In this document: positions 51,569 through 61,941 of the stretch, in pieces
Position numbering within the stretch: position 1 is the first letter of the stretch
Layout of the letters: each line of letters opens with the position of its first letter
DNA from: Pseudanabaena mucicola str. Chao 1806
Lineage (GTDB): Bacteria > Cyanobacteriota > Cyanobacteriia > Pseudanabaenales > Pseudanabaenaceae
Assembly (NCBI RefSeq): GCF_030323025.1
Contig: NZ_CP097329.1
Span: 2,201,001-2,265,000 of the forward strand
DNA length: 64,000 nt
Direction of reading: 5' to 3'
The notes under the pieces: generated by a model
What the model saw: only the letters and a program-made list of their open reading frames with translations
What the model was told of the DNA's origin: nothing
Database searches by the model: none
Made by a program: the position numbers and the translations under genes

Positions 51569-51959
51569 AGTACTGTTGGATTGTAGCAGCAAGTTGCTTG
51601 AGCTTGATCGGTTTACTCATATAGTCGGTTGCGCCTGCTTCTAGACATTTCTCTCGATCGCCTGCCATAGCAAGAGCTGTCAGGGCAATAATCGGTAAGT
51701 CCGTTAGATTATTCTTGTTACGGATTAGCTTGATTGCTTCGATACCATCCATACTTGGCATTTGGATATCCATCAATACTAAATCTGGAGATGCTGAGAG
51801 TATCAAATCAACTGCCTCCTGACCATCCTTTGCGATAATCAGTCGATAGCCCTTCGCTTGGAGATATGCAGAAATAGTAATTATATTAGCTTCATTGTCT
51901 TCCGCTAATAAAATTAGTGGTGGCGAAATGGCATCTTCGTTATTATCGATGGTGGACAT
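51564..51959 (-). CDS. Single-domain response regulator
   Basis: 131 aa, receiver domain only. The acidic pocket is LLAEDNEAN (about 18-26), the phosphoacceptor aspartate is in SPDLVLMDIQMPSMDG (about residue 62), with Thr in IIALTALAM and Lys in MSKPIKL (about 117). It begins 5 bp after the giant histidine kinase and is probably its partner. No output domain, so it works by protein contact. Confidence 0.92.
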   Translation of the reverse strand: MSTIDNNEDAISPPLILLAEDNEANIITISAYLQAKGYRLIIAKDGQEAVDLILSASPDLVLMDIQMPSMDGIEAIKLIRNKNNLTDLPIIALTALAMAGDREKCLEAGATDYMSKPIKLKQLAATIQQYL

Positions 51960-51964
51960 AGATT

Positions 51965-54900
51965 CTACGGGATCTGAAGATGATTTAGTAAGGTAGGTGG
52001 GAGTGTGTCAGCGAAATAGGGAAGTGAAATCATAAAGCGACTGCCAACACCAAATTCGCTAGATGCATGAACATGACCGCCATGCAGTTCAACAATGCGC
52101 TTGACTAAGGCTAACCCTAAGCCAGTACCCTCATATTGACGGTTAAGGGCGCTATCGACTTGGATAAATGGCTGAAATAATTTTTTCAGATTTTCAGATG
52201 TAATGCCTATGCCCGTATCAGTTACTACAAATGTTACCCAATGTCTAATATTTTCACTAATACTATCATGGATATTGAGCATGGGTTTAGATTCCAAGTT
52301 TACATCTAGACTAATACATCCTCCTGATGGGGTAAATTTTACAGCATTATTGAGGAGATTAATTAATACTTGGCGAATTCTTCGTTCGTCAATAATGAGA
52401 TCTGGCAGTTGAGAGCCAATATTTAAAGTCAGTTGTAATTTCTTTTGGATTGCCTGTTGGTTGATAAAAACTACACTAGATTGACAGAGTTGATGGATAT
52501 TGGTCAACGCAACTTCTAAAGTCACTTCGCCAGATTCGATTTTAGCGAGATCAAGAATGTCATTAATCAGTTCTAATAAATGGTTGCCGCTCTTTTCAAT
52601 GGTTTGTAAGACATTTTTCTGTTGATCGTTGAGACTCCCAAATACTTCTTCACATAGACCTTCGGTAATACCTAAAATTGCATTGAGAGGAGTCCGCAAC
52701 TCATGGCTCATATTGGCAAGAAATTCGTCTTTGAGTCGGGTTGCACGGGCTAGTTCTTGGTTGGAGAGAGCTAACTGTTGATTAGTGCGCGTTAGTTGCT
52801 GTTGAGCTTTTTGCCGATCGCTTAATTCACGTTGGACTTGCTCAAATAGGCTGGCTTGTTGAATGGCGATCGCTAATTGGTTGGCGATTTGTTGGAGTAG
52901 TTGTGCTTCTTCATCCTGCCAGATTCTTTTTGATTGGCAAGCATGGACTACTAAAACTCCCCATAGTTTATTTTCTTGGGAAGAAGTAACCCCACGATAA
53001 TTTTTTTGAGCATGAAGCTCTTGTAGGATCGGGGCGACAATTTTCGACTGGAACAAACCTTCGCAGGAATCTTCCACCAAGTAATCTGTCCAAGTACTAT
53101 TAATCATATCAGGAACAATGCGAGGTTGACCTTGCCAGTAACAATCGAGAATTTCTTGAACCCAAACTTCGTCTTCCCAATGTTGTTTTTTGAGGCTGAC
53201 AAATTCACTGGACACACTTTCTTCGACAATTTGACAGCGACCATCATTATAGATACGGAAGACAATTACGCGATCGCATTGCAAAACTTCTTTGACCTGT
53301 TGGGTTACGGTTTCAAGAATTTCATTAAGGTCGAGGGATTCGCGAATGCGTTGAGTAATCGCGCCTAGAGTACGTTGTTGATTGAGTTGCTGGACTATAG
53401 CAGCTTCAGCTTGCTGACGAATTTTTAGCTCTGTTTGGACTTGTTGATAGAGATTGGCTTGGTAAATAGCGATCGCTAATTGACTGGCAATTTGTTCTAA
53501 TAGTTCAACTTCCCATGTTTCCCAAACATAGGGCTGGCTATTGTGATACATCGCAAAGAGTCCCCAGATGCTATCACCTACAAAAATTGGTGAGATTACA
53601 TAGGCTCTCGCTTGGAATTGTTCTAATAGGTCAATGTGATAGGGTTGTAAGTCAGCTTGGTAGATATCATTAACCGTCATGGTTTCATAGTGACGGAATC
53701 TGCTGAGATAGGTTTCTTGGAGGTAGATGTCTTCCCAAATTTTTTGTACATGAGTACCTAATAGTTCCACCCACCCATCAATTTTAGATTCAATAATTAA
53801 TTCACCCATACTATCAGCATGAAAGCGATAGATAGCAGCACGATCTGCCTTTAATAGATGTCTTACTTCCGCTACGGCTGTATAGAGAATATCTTCAGTA
53901 TCAAGAGATTGGCGAATTGCTTGGGTAATCGTCAAGAGAAGTTGCTTTTGCATAGCCTGCTGTTGCAGTTGCTCTTCTGCTTGTTTTTGATCAGTGATGT
54001 CTTGGTTAATTCCTGTTAGTTTGACAAGCTGACCTTGAGCATCAAAGTGTCCTAACGCCATCGACCTGATCCAACGCAATGCACCATCAGGTCGGTGAAT
54101 GCGAAACTCCATATCAATTTCCCGTTTCCCTGTGATTATTTCTTGTAATTTTTGATTGATTGGTAGGAAATCATCGGGATGTAGAATTGTTAACCAGTCC
54201 TGATAGGTGGCAGGGTGATCTAGGCTTTGTAAGCCATAAATCTCATAGCTACGTTGATCCCAAACTATCTCATCCTTTAAGTTCCACTCCCAAGAACCAA
54301 TCGCTCCAGCCTGTAGAGATAGATTGAGACGATTGGAGAGGCTACGGAGTTGATCTTCCGATTGTTTGCGATCACTAATATCAATAATTACACAGATGGC
54401 TTCATTATTGCTTCCTTGCAACAATGCAGCCCCAATCAAAATTGCAATTCGACTACCATCTTTACGATAATATTCCTTTTCCCAAGGTGTAACTTCTCCA
54501 TATTTAATTAATTGCTCCATGCACTCATAGTCTTTAGCTAGATATTCTTCTGGTGTTATAGCTATCCAATCAATTGTCCCAGACTCTAGCTCTTGCCTAG
54601 AGTATCCAATCATCTCCAAGAAACGATTATTTGTATCGATAATATGTCCTTGAAAATCAGCAAAGAGCATCCCGACCACGTTAGAATCAAACATCCGACG
54701 GAAACGTTCTTCGCTCTCACGTAAGGCTCGTTCAATCTTTTGGCGATCGCGAATATCACGGAAAATACCTTGAACGATGGGCTTGCTGTCAAATTCGATC
54801 ACTGAAGCCGAAATATCAACGGGGATGACATCTCCATGCTTGGTTACAAAATTCACCCCAAATACTTGCGCGATTTCTTGATTCGTGATCTGCTCAAAGA

Positions 54901-57900
54901 GGGTGGCAATTTCGGGTAAACCCTCTGGAGGTTGCAGTTGGGTAAAGTGCATAGCTGCAAATTCTTCACGACTATAGCCCAATAGCTTCTCAGCTTTGCT
55001 ATTCACTTCCAAAATTTTCCCCTGTATATCCGCTAGTACAATCGCATCACTGGCTCCATCCATGAGAGTTCGATAGCGGGTTTCGCGTTCTTGGACTAGT
55101 TCGTTGACACGCTCTTCTAGATCTATATTGATACGTTCGAGTTCTAATTCTGCCATCTTCAAACTAGTGATGTCAATTATTGTTCCTTGCGATCGGATCA
55201 GGCTACCATCTTCGGCATACATAGTCTCGCATTGGGCTTGCACATATTTAATTCTGCCATCGGGCATCAAGAGGCGATTGATAATTTTGTGGGAAGTGCG
55301 ATCGCTTAGAGGATTTTTATAGGCAGTATCAACCATTTCACGATCATCAGGATGCACTACATTGAGAAACATGTCATAGGATACAGTAGCTTGTTGTGGA
55401 TCAATCTCAAAAATCCGAAAGGTTTCATCCGACCAATACAGCGTATTCTCAACTAAATCTAGTTCCCAATTTCCTAAATGGGCTATACGCTGAGCTTCTC
55501 TAAAGAGTTGCTCAGCTCTTTTTAATTCATTTTCTGCTTGTTTGCGTTCAGTCACATCTAGAATGATTCCTACCCAACTAACTTGTTGATTCTTTAATCT
55601 TTCAATTTGGACGTTAGCTTGCAGCCATTTCGTTTTTCCTGATGGTGTGATAATCCGCCATTCATGCTGAAAGTTTCGCATATTGGTGAGACTTTTTTCG
55701 CCAGCCGCAATATAACCTGCTAGATCATCTGGATGTATTTGGTTAAGGAGAAGATTAGAATCAGTCAAGGCTTCAGCAATATCGATTTCTAAAATTTCTG
55801 CTGCGGGAGGACTAATGTAAGTGAACTCTACAGATCCATCAGGATTTTGCACCAATGTATAGAGTATCCCTGGGACAGTTGCCGCGATCTTCTGGAAACG
55901 CGCTTCACTCTCCGCAAGCTTTAGTTCATTTTGTTTGCGATCGCTAATATCGCGAGCGAGTAGCAATACCTCATTATCGTTATAAGGAACAACGCGCACT
56001 TCCTCAATGTGAATATAGCCTTCTGTCGAAAAATCCTGCTCATAGGTCTGCAATGACTGGGTTTTCAAGGAATGCTCGATAAACTCCTTACGCTTTTGAG
56101 CTAAGTTAGGTGGTAGAGTCTCTGATACATGGGTACCTCCCATATTCTCTAAATTACCCACAACGCGATGCTGCTCAGGAATGTTGGCAATCTCTAAATA
56201 GAATCCTTCTCGATTAGCCCGCATGAATAGATCGGGTATTGCTTGAATTAAAGCGCGTTGATGGGCTTCACTTGCCTTAAGCGCGTCTTCTGATTGCTTG
56301 CGATCACTAATATCCGCAATCATCCCAATTACACCAAATCCTTCACCCTCAGAATTAGAAAACAATTGATTGCGGTCTTCCATCCAAATGTAATGTCCAC
56401 GCTGATGTCTGACACGATATTGAGCAAAGAAATTACTTCTATCGCTTCGAGTAGATTCAAGAACTTGCTGAAAATGTGGCTGATCGTCTGGATGAATTAT
56501 GTCTATCCATCCCTGCAAACTAAGTGGTAACTCAGCATGAGTATATCCAAGGATAAGCTCTGTATTTGCGCCCCAAGTTATCACCCCATTAATGAAATCA
56601 TACTCATATAAGATTTGTCCACTTGCTCTACCTGCTGATTCATAGCGATGCTGCCATTCTCTCAATTCCGATACTTGCTGCTGGATTAAAATTTCTGCCC
56701 TTTGACGTTCTGCTAATTGAGTCTGGACTTGCTGATAGGTTAGGGATTGTTGAATAGCGATCGCTAAATGTACAGAAATATCCTGCAAAAGCCTTGCTTC
56801 ATCACTCAGCCAATGGCGATAGTCATGACATTGATGAGCAATTAACAGTCCCCATAACTGACCAGACAAGCTAATCGGAACAACAAGATTTGCTTTAACT
56901 TGATATCTTTCTAGTTGTTCAATATGGCATGCGGTATAACCGACAGCATAGATATTATTTACCAAGATGGGTTGATTTTTGTTATATGAAGCGATCTCCC
57001 GATTATGAAAACAAAAGTCATTAATCTGGCTACCTAAGGCTGTCATAACACCATCTTCTACCGATTCCGCAAGAATGAGACCACTCCAGTCAGGCTGAAA
57101 TTGATATACCAATACGCGATCGCACTTGATAAATTCGCGCACTTCCGCCACGCAGATATCCAAAATCTCTTGGAGATTAAGGGAGTGACAAATATGAATG
57201 GCAATTTCGTTAACTAGTTTTTCCTTTGCAACTTTAGTGATTAGAGAATTGGTACGAACTTCTAGCTCTTGCTCTAAATGAGTATTGCGGTTTTCCAGTA
57301 GTGCCATTTTCTCCATTTCGAGGCACAACACCTTACTTTCTAAAATTTCTGCCAAGTTGTATATTCCCAAGGGATTCAGAAACTGCAACAAACTACTCTG
57401 AGTAATGATTCCCAATAGTTCACCCTGTTTCCCTGTGACCACTAATCGACAAATCAACTGCCTGTCCATCAACTCCTGTGCTGATAATAGCGAATCATCT
57501 GGGGCGATCTCAAAAACGGGTGTACTCATCACCGATGCTGCTGTGCAATTTTCGAGGCTTAAGCCCAATCCTTGAAACTGTACAAGATTTTGTTCTGTAA
57601 CTAGTCCCACTGGGCGTTGTAACTGCCGCTCAGATAGATTATCTTGAAGAACAATTGGTTCAACAATGATGACGCAACTAACATTATTTTTTGATAGCAA
57701 CTTGGCAATCCCTAGCATTGAAATCGTCGGGGCTGCACAAATTACATCTTGAGTCATCACATCCGCAACAATGCGTAACCGCAAGAGATTAACAGGGCTA
57801 AAGATTTGACGCAAACTTTCATGGGTAATTAGACCGACGACACAATTTTGATCATTGACGATAGGCAAATGGTGGATATGATGCTGCTGAAGTATGTTGA

Positions 57901-58285
57901 TGGTCTGAAGGAGATCTGTAAAGTTTGCCTCACGTAGGGTGACAACCGAAGATGTCATCACATCGCGGATGATCAGATGATCGAGAGAAACATATTTAGT
58001 ACTGAGATGGATAATATCTCGTTCAGTCAGAATGCCTATTACCTGTCCGTCTTCTACTACCAATACACAACTTGAGCGCCATTCTGCATATTGCTCATCA
58101 ATAGGGCTAAAGCCTACATAGACATTACATCGTGATCGCTCATTAGTCATTTGATAGATTGCATCTGTGACCATCACATTAGGATTAACTACTAATGGAT
58201 TAGGCACAATTGCTAATTTCAACTGAGAGGGTGTGAGTGTTGTTACGTTCACAGATGACCACCAGATACTTAGACTAATGAACAA
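51965..58285 (-). CDS. Giant sensor histidine kinase: CBS x4, cyanobacteriochrome GAF, PAS x7, GAF x2, kinase core
   Basis: 2106 aa. Four CBS motifs (about 25-315) suggest adenosine-nucleotide sensing. A GAF domain at about 360-520 has NDFCFHNRE with Cys425 and YTACHIEQLERYQVKANLVV with Cys453: the DXCF and CH cysteines, 28 apart as in TePixJ-type cyanobacteriochromes, so it probably binds a bilin. Seven PAS/PAC units follow (about 545-1445), then two GAFs; the first of these has Tyr in place of the CH cysteine (LQPYHIDLLEQFQ), so no bilin there. The kinase core has H-box ANMSHELRTPLNAI with His1861 and an HATPase ending LGLALVKRIVELHGGHVH. No membrane helix. The response regulator follows by 5 bp. 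Confidence 0.93.
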   Translation of the reverse strand: MFISLSIWWSSVNVTTLTPSQLKLAIVPNPLVVNPNVMVTDAIYQMTNERSRCNVYVGFSPIDEQYAEWRSSCVLVVEDGQVIGILTERDIIHLSTKYVSLDHLIIRDVMTSSVVTLREANFTDLLQTINILQQHHIHHLPIVNDQNCVVGLITHESLRQIFSPVNLLRLRIVADVMTQDVICAAPTISMLGIAKLLSKNNVSCVIIVEPIVLQDNLSERQLQRPVGLVTEQNLVQFQGLGLSLENCTAASVMSTPVFEIAPDDSLLSAQELMDRQLICRLVVTGKQGELLGIITQSSLLQFLNPLGIYNLAEILESKVLCLEMEKMALLENRNTHLEQELEVRTNSLITKVAKEKLVNEIAIHICHSLNLQEILDICVAEVREFIKCDRVLVYQFQPDWSGLILAESVEDGVMTALGSQINDFCFHNREIASYNKNQPILVNNIYAVGYTACHIEQLERYQVKANLVVPISLSGQLWGLLIAHQCHDYRHWLSDEARLLQDISVHLAIAIQQSLTYQQVQTQLAERQRAEILIQQQVSELREWQHRYESAGRASGQILYEYDFINGVITWGANTELILGYTHAELPLSLQGWIDIIHPDDQPHFQQVLESTRSDRSNFFAQYRVRHQRGHYIWMEDRNQLFSNSEGEGFGVIGMIADISDRKQSEDALKASEAHQRALIQAIPDLFMRANREGFYLEIANIPEQHRVVGNLENMGGTHVSETLPPNLAQKRKEFIEHSLKTQSLQTYEQDFSTEGYIHIEEVRVVPYNDNEVLLLARDISDRKQNELKLAESEARFQKIAATVPGILYTLVQNPDGSVEFTYISPPAAEILEIDIAEALTDSNLLLNQIHPDDLAGYIAAGEKSLTNMRNFQHEWRIITPSGKTKWLQANVQIERLKNQQVSWVGIILDVTERKQAENELKRAEQLFREAQRIAHLGNWELDLVENTLYWSDETFRIFEIDPQQATVSYDMFLNVVHPDDREMVDTAYKNPLSDRTSHKIINRLLMPDGRIKYVQAQCETMYAEDGSLIRSQGTIIDITSLKMAELELERINIDLEERVNELVQERETRYRTLMDGASDAIVLADIQGKILEVNSKAEKLLGYSREEFAAMHFTQLQPPEGLPEIATLFEQITNQEIAQVFGVNFVTKHGDVIPVDISASVIEFDSKPIVQGIFRDIRDRQKIERALRESEERFRRMFDSNVVGMLFADFQGHIIDTNNRFLEMIGYSRQELESGTIDWIAITPEEYLAKDYECMEQLIKYGEVTPWEKEYYRKDGSRIAILIGAALLQGSNNEAICVIIDISDRKQSEDQLRSLSNRLNLSLQAGAIGSWEWNLKDEIVWDQRSYEIYGLQSLDHPATYQDWLTILHPDDFLPINQKLQEIITGKREIDMEFRIHRPDGALRWIRSMALGHFDAQGQLVKLTGINQDITDQKQAEEQLQQQAMQKQLLLTITQAIRQSLDTEDILYTAVAEVRHLLKADRAAIYRFHADSMGELIIESKIDGWVELLGTHVQKIWEDIYLQETYLSRFRHYETMTVNDIYQADLQPYHIDLLEQFQARAYVISPIFVGDSIWGLFAMYHNSQPYVWETWEVELLEQIASQLAIAIYQANLYQQVQTELKIRQQAEAAIVQQLNQQRTLGAITQRIRESLDLNEILETVTQQVKEVLQCDRVIVFRIYNDGRCQIVEESVSSEFVSLKKQHWEDEVWVQEILDCYWQGQPRIVPDMINSTWTDYLVEDSCEGLFQSKIVAPILQELHAQKNYRGVTSSQENKLWGVLVVHACQSKRIWQDEEAQLLQQIANQLAIAIQQASLFEQVQRELSDRQKAQQQLTRTNQQLALSNQELARATRLKDEFLANMSHELRTPLNAILGITEGLCEEVFGSLNDQQKNVLQTIEKSGNHLLELINDILDLAKIESGEVTLEVALTNIHQLCQSSVVFINQQAIQKKLQLTLNIGSQLPDLIIDERRIRQVLINLLNNAVKFTPSGGCISLDVNLESKPMLNIHDSISENIRHWVTFVVTDTGIGITSENLKKLFQPFIQVDSALNRQYEGTGLGLALVKRIVELHGGHVHASSEFGVGSRFMISLPYFADTLPPTLLNHLQIP

Positions 58286-58669
58286 AAATTGGTTAAATTA
58301 TTTCAATGGAAAACTGCAATAGCTTTTGCCATTTTCATAGATTTATTCCTGCAATCTTCCCGACTTGATAAACATATAAACATTACTATGTAAAGCAATA
58401 GACTGAAATAATTTTATCTATAGTTTCGTTTACTAATGGCTAGTCATTTACAAATGAAAATAGTTTTCTTTAGCAAAGTTTTTCCTGAGAAACGAGAAAC
58501 TTGCTGTAGAGCAATTAAGTTGCTAGACATATGTAAACTAAAAACCTAGAAATATTTTTAAAAGTGGCACTTAGCGCCACTTTTAAAAATATTTCTGTAC
58601 TACTCAAAACCTCAATAGGCTATAACTTATTTTGCCAAGCTGCCTAAAACTTATATGTAATATTAAAAC
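58286..58669. repeat. Intergenic region with half MITE family A and hairpin
   Basis: Holds the promoter region of the kinase gene. AAGTTGCTAGACATATGTAAAC at 58517-58538 is one end of family A. It is followed by a hairpin with 22-bp-type arms (58548-58596, AGAAATATTTTTAAAAGTGG-C...) instead of the usual GC-rich stem. The rest is AT-rich. Confidence 0.6.
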
Positions 58670-59110
58670 TTATATGTAATACATTGTAGTGGCAATTTGG
58701 CGCTGGCGCTGGCGATCGCAAAGATCCTTCAATGTACAGCTATCTAAAACATGAGAAGCTGCCTTTTGAGCAGCCTCCCATGCTTCACGAATTACTGACA
58801 GAGATGCACTCTCTTGACCTAACTTGTTATTGTTTTCCGTGATCGGCTCATAACCCTCAATGCCCTGAATAATCTGCAACAAGCTAATTTCCCAAGGCTC
58901 ACGCGCTAAGATATATCCCCCTTTTGATCCACGCTGACTTTTAACAAGTCCCTGACGTTTTAGTGTGGCAAGTAACTGCTCCAAATAGCGATCAGGGATA
59001 TTTTGTAGGTTAGCGATTTGACGAATCTGGAGAGGTTGATCGATCGCAAAATGATTCGCTAGCTCCAGCATAGCCAAGATTGCATATTCACTCTTTAAAG
59101 AAAGTTCCAC
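58670..59110 (-). CDS. Rrf2 family transcriptional regulator
   Basis: 146 aa with a winged helix-turn-helix: LSLKSEYAILAMLELANHF, IRQIANLQNIPDRYLEQLLA and RGSKGGYILAREPWEISLLQ. IscR-type members bind an iron-sulfur cluster through three cysteines near 92-104; here that region (ITENNNKLGQESASLS) has none, and only two cysteines occur near the C-terminus (SCTLKDLCD). It is therefore more like the CymR/cluster-free subgroup. Target unknown. Confidence 0.88.
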   Translation of the reverse strand: MELSLKSEYAILAMLELANHFAIDQPLQIRQIANLQNIPDRYLEQLLATLKRQGLVKSQRGSKGGYILAREPWEISLLQIIQGIEGYEPITENNNKLGQESASLSVIREAWEAAQKAASHVLDSCTLKDLCDRQRQRQIATTMYYI

Positions 59111-59309
59111 AACTGTCTGTAACTCTTATTTTTGAAGGTGTTTTTTTAAGTTTATTTAAAACTTAGGTAGTTGTGATCGATAACCAAAAGTGTTAGACGA
59201 TCCTTGACTACTGCATTCTATGATACTACGGCATAGCACTGTAAATTCTGGATTAATAAAGAGCAATTTCCTATGTCGTGATTGCATCGTAACAGGCTGC
59301 GTAATCTAA

Positions 59310-59720
59310 TTATCTGGGAGTTAATGGCTGGATGTAGCGACTATTAGCCCGAACAAAACACACATCTTCGCTTCTTATTCCACGTACTGGCATCCAAGGC
59401 TTGCCATTGTAATCGAGAGGATTAACTAAAACCTCATCGGAGCCACCACGATACATCTCTACCTCTAGCAACGAGTCTGCAGCATAAACTCGCACTATTG
59501 GGCTATCAATACTTGCTAATTGTCTACAGTTTAGCCCATCAACTCTTACTAACCAGAGAGACCCAGGCGATTGCTTACTACTGTTATTTTCAGCTTGGAC
59601 AGAGGTTTCATTGCGATAGTAGTTACCTTGAGCATCCACAGGGACTTGAGCATGGGCGAAAAATGGCAAGCTGCTTAGGAGCAGCATAGAATAGGTTAGA
59701 GATTTCAAAAAAGTATTCAT
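59310..59720 (-). CDS. Exported protein of unknown function (possible SH3-like)
   Basis: 136 aa from ATG 59720, giving a clear signal peptide (MNTFLKSLTYSMLLLSSLPF... ending AHAQ); the longer frame to 59834 would run over the xseA start and lacks this advantage. The mature part has LNCRQLASIDSPIVRVYAAD, a pattern seen in bacterial SH3-like secreted proteins, and one further cysteine. Divergent from xseA with 22 bp between the starts. Confidence 0.65.
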   Translation of the reverse strand: MNTFLKSLTYSMLLLSSLPFFAHAQVPVDAQGNYYRNETSVQAENNSSKQSPGSLWLVRVDGLNCRQLASIDSPIVRVYAADSLLEVEMYRGGSDEVLVNPLDYNGKPWMPVRGIRSEDVCFVRANSRYIQPLTPR

Positions 59721-59742
59721 AGGACGGATTGCAGAAGAGGTT

Positions 59743-60969
59743 ATGGGCAGTTCTAAAGAGGCGATTACTATAGCTAATTTGACGCAGGCAATTACGCTTT
59801 TGTTGCGCGAAGAAATTGGGACTGTGCGCGTCAAGGGGGAAATTTCAGGCTTTATGACTGCAGCTTCTGGACATCGCTATTTTATCCTTAAGGATGATTC
59901 GGCACAGATTGACTGTGTAATGTGGTCTAGTCGCAGTTTATCCTTTCGTCCCAAAAATGGATTACAGGTAGTCGTACAGGGACGATTGACGGTGTATGCT
60001 CCACGTGGCAAGTATCAGATTGATTGCGAGCGCATGAGTGCCGCAGGTGAGGGTGATCTCTATCTTGCCTTTGCAGCCCTCAAGGAAGAATTAGCAGCAC
60101 GTGGCTATTTCGATCCTGAACACAAACGCGATATTCCCAGTTTGCCCCTCAAAATTGGAGTTGTCACTTCCCCAACGGGAGCTGTGATTCAAGACATTCT
60201 CAGCACATTAAATAGGCGATCGCCCCATTGTCAGATTTATTTCTGTCCAGCCACAGTCCAAGGCGAAGATGCACCCAATGAAATTGCGAAAGCGATCGCT
60301 ACTTTGCAAGCCACAGATGCCGATGTTTTGATTGTGGGGCGAGGTGGTGGCTCGATTGAAGACCTTTGGGCGTTTAATACTTTGCCTGTTGCCGAAGCCA
60401 TTTATCATTCACCCATTCCGATTATTTCCGCAGTCGGACATGAGACAGATTTTACAATCGCTGATTTTGTTGCTGATTTACGGGCGGCAACACCTACGGC
60501 GGCAGCAGAAATTGTGTCTCAATGCGATCGCGATACGCTCATGCAACAGATTGACTTTTGGGAAAGTCGTATCACTCGCAGCGTGCAGCAAGAAATGCAC
60601 AATTATCACCAAAGATTAAATTCCCTTACCAATAGCTATGCTCTACAAAACTTTCGCGATCGCCTCCATGATCGCGCTCAACAGTTAGATGCAGCCGAGC
60701 AGTCCATGCAAAAATCGCTTTCCCGTCATCTCCGACAATCCACGACTAAACTCGATAGCATTACTGCCCATTTGCGATCGCTGTATCCCCTATCCCCCTT
60801 ACAACGTGGTTTTGCGCTCTTAAAATTAGGCGATCACTTACTGACTAATGACGAATCTCTTTCGGAATTGGCGGGGACATTTGCTAAAGTGGAAATCGTC
60901 AGAAGTTCTGAAATCGCCCAAGCTAGCATCGAGGAAGTAATCAAGAAAGTATATGACCAAACTGAATGA
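59743..60969 (+). CDS. xseA: Exodeoxyribonuclease VII large subunit
   Basis: Catalytic and DNA-binding subunit of ExoVII, which degrades single-stranded DNA. 408 aa. N-terminal OB fold (GTVRVKGEISGFMTAASGHRY with FILKDDSAQIDCVMW), then the nuclease domain: VVTSPTGAVIQDILSTLNRR, GRGGGSIEDLWAFN, AVGHETDFTIADFVADLRAA, TPTAAAE. The C-terminal helical part from about 265 binds XseB. xseB overlaps its end by 17 bp. Confidence 0.95.
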   Translation: MGSSKEAITIANLTQAITLLLREEIGTVRVKGEISGFMTAASGHRYFILKDDSAQIDCVMWSSRSLSFRPKNGLQVVVQGRLTVYAPRGKYQIDCERMSAAGEGDLYLAFAALKEELAARGYFDPEHKRDIPSLPLKIGVVTSPTGAVIQDILSTLNRRSPHCQIYFCPATVQGEDAPNEIAKAIATLQATDADVLIVGRGGGSIEDLWAFNTLPVAEAIYHSPIPIISAVGHETDFTIADFVADLRAATPTAAAEIVSQCDRDTLMQQIDFWESRITRSVQQEMHNYHQRLNSLTNSYALQNFRDRLHDRAQQLDAAEQSMQKSLSRHLRQSTTKLDSITAHLRSLYPLSPLQRGFALLKLGDHLLTNDESLSELAGTFAKVEIVRSSEIAQASIEEVIKKVYDQTE

Positions 60970-61168
60970 TGTCCAAAAAAATCTAGAAGCTCTCTCCTTT
61001 GAGGAACAGTTGCAACGCCTCGAAGAAATTGTGGAAATTCTTGATGATGGGGAAGCGGCTCTCGATGAAATGCTGAAGCTCTATGAAGAAGGAATGCAGC
61101 GATCACAGTATTGCCGTGAATATCTCGAAAAAGCCGAACAGAAGGTTACATTGATTCAAAACTCCTAA
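60953..61168 (+). CDS. xseB: Exodeoxyribonuclease VII small subunit
   Basis: 71 aa, normal length. LSFEEQLQRLEEIVEILDDG and the downstream LYEEGMQRSQYCREYLEKAE helix are the family signature. Overlaps xseA by 17 bp, so translation is coupled. Forms the multi-copy stalk around the XseA helices. Confidence 0.95.
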   Translation: MTKLNDVQKNLEALSFEEQLQRLEEIVEILDDGEAALDEMLKLYEEGMQRSQYCREYLEKAEQKVTLIQNS

Positions 61169-61180
61169 CCAAGGCGACAA

Positions 61181-61285
61181 TATAGCGGTTTTCATTTTGC
61201 CTACGGCAAAATGAAAACTCAAAACTCTTACTGGGACTGATTTTTTGTTTTCAAATGAGTACACACTCATTTGAAAACCGCTATA
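61181..61285. repeat. MITE-like repeat with TATAGCGGTTTTCA ends
   Basis: Ends TATAGCGGTTTTCATTTTGC and its counterpart ...AAATGAGTACACACTCATTTGAAAACCGCTATA, with internal hairpins. About 105 bp. A shorter relative is at 51318-51363. A hairpin related to the TAGGACT family (AGTAGATGTGGTAT) follows at about 61308-61350. Confidence 0.7.
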
Positions 61286-61369
61286 CACAAACCAAACAAA
61301 TTTAGATTTGAAGTAGATGTGGTATGAGCAAAGCCCATACCACATTACCTAATGGGTAATTACTAAACT

Positions 61370-61795
61370 CTATATACCAGTCCAATATCCATCAGGTTGA
61401 ACAATACCACCAAATTGAAGAACTTTCTCGAATGTCATTACATAAGTCCATGCTACACCTAAAGAGTTTCTATCTAAATCAAAAACTTCTATCTCATATC
61501 GATTATATAAATTTTCAAAATTAGGACGTGTACTTTGATAACCTTCTAACTCGTCAAGGGATTCTAAAATACTGGCATCTGGAAATGAGAGTAAATAGCC
61601 TTTAACAGGAGAATTACCGCTAATCATGGCAGGATATCCCATTGGTAGGGCAAATAATTCACCATAGACGATCGCTTGTTGCTGCGCGATCACTTTACCA
61701 TCACAGTATGCTTTATAGTTAGACTCATTGGGCTTGAGTGTACCATAGACAAAAACTTGACAAAAAAGTGCTGTTTGCATATTTGCCATCATCAT
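61370..61795 (-). CDS. Gamma-glutamylcyclotransferase-like protein
   Basis: 141 aa, GGCT/AIG2 fold. FVYGTLKPNESNYKAY near residue 11 carries the substrate loop (YGTL); LDELEGYQSTRP (about 77) holds the conserved catalytic Glu. Acts on gamma-glutamyl peptides or amines, releasing 5-oxoproline; the substrate is unknown. ATG 61795 or the internal Met at +2 or +5 are possible. Confidence 0.85.
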   Translation of the reverse strand: MMMANMQTALFCQVFVYGTLKPNESNYKAYCDGKVIAQQQAIVYGELFALPMGYPAMISGNSPVKGYLLSFPDASILESLDELEGYQSTRPNFENLYNRYEIEVFDLDRNSLGVAWTYVMTFEKVLQFGGIVQPDGYWTGI

Positions 61796-61941
61796 ATTTA
61801 TGTATGTAGCTGTATCTCCTTGCTTAGAACTAGATTCTTAAGGGCTGGTGCTATGGTCTCCTTAAGAGGGATTCTTTCGTAACTCATAATTAATCTGTAC
61901 ACCTTAGACTGAACGAGGATAAATACATAGCATCTCCTCTA

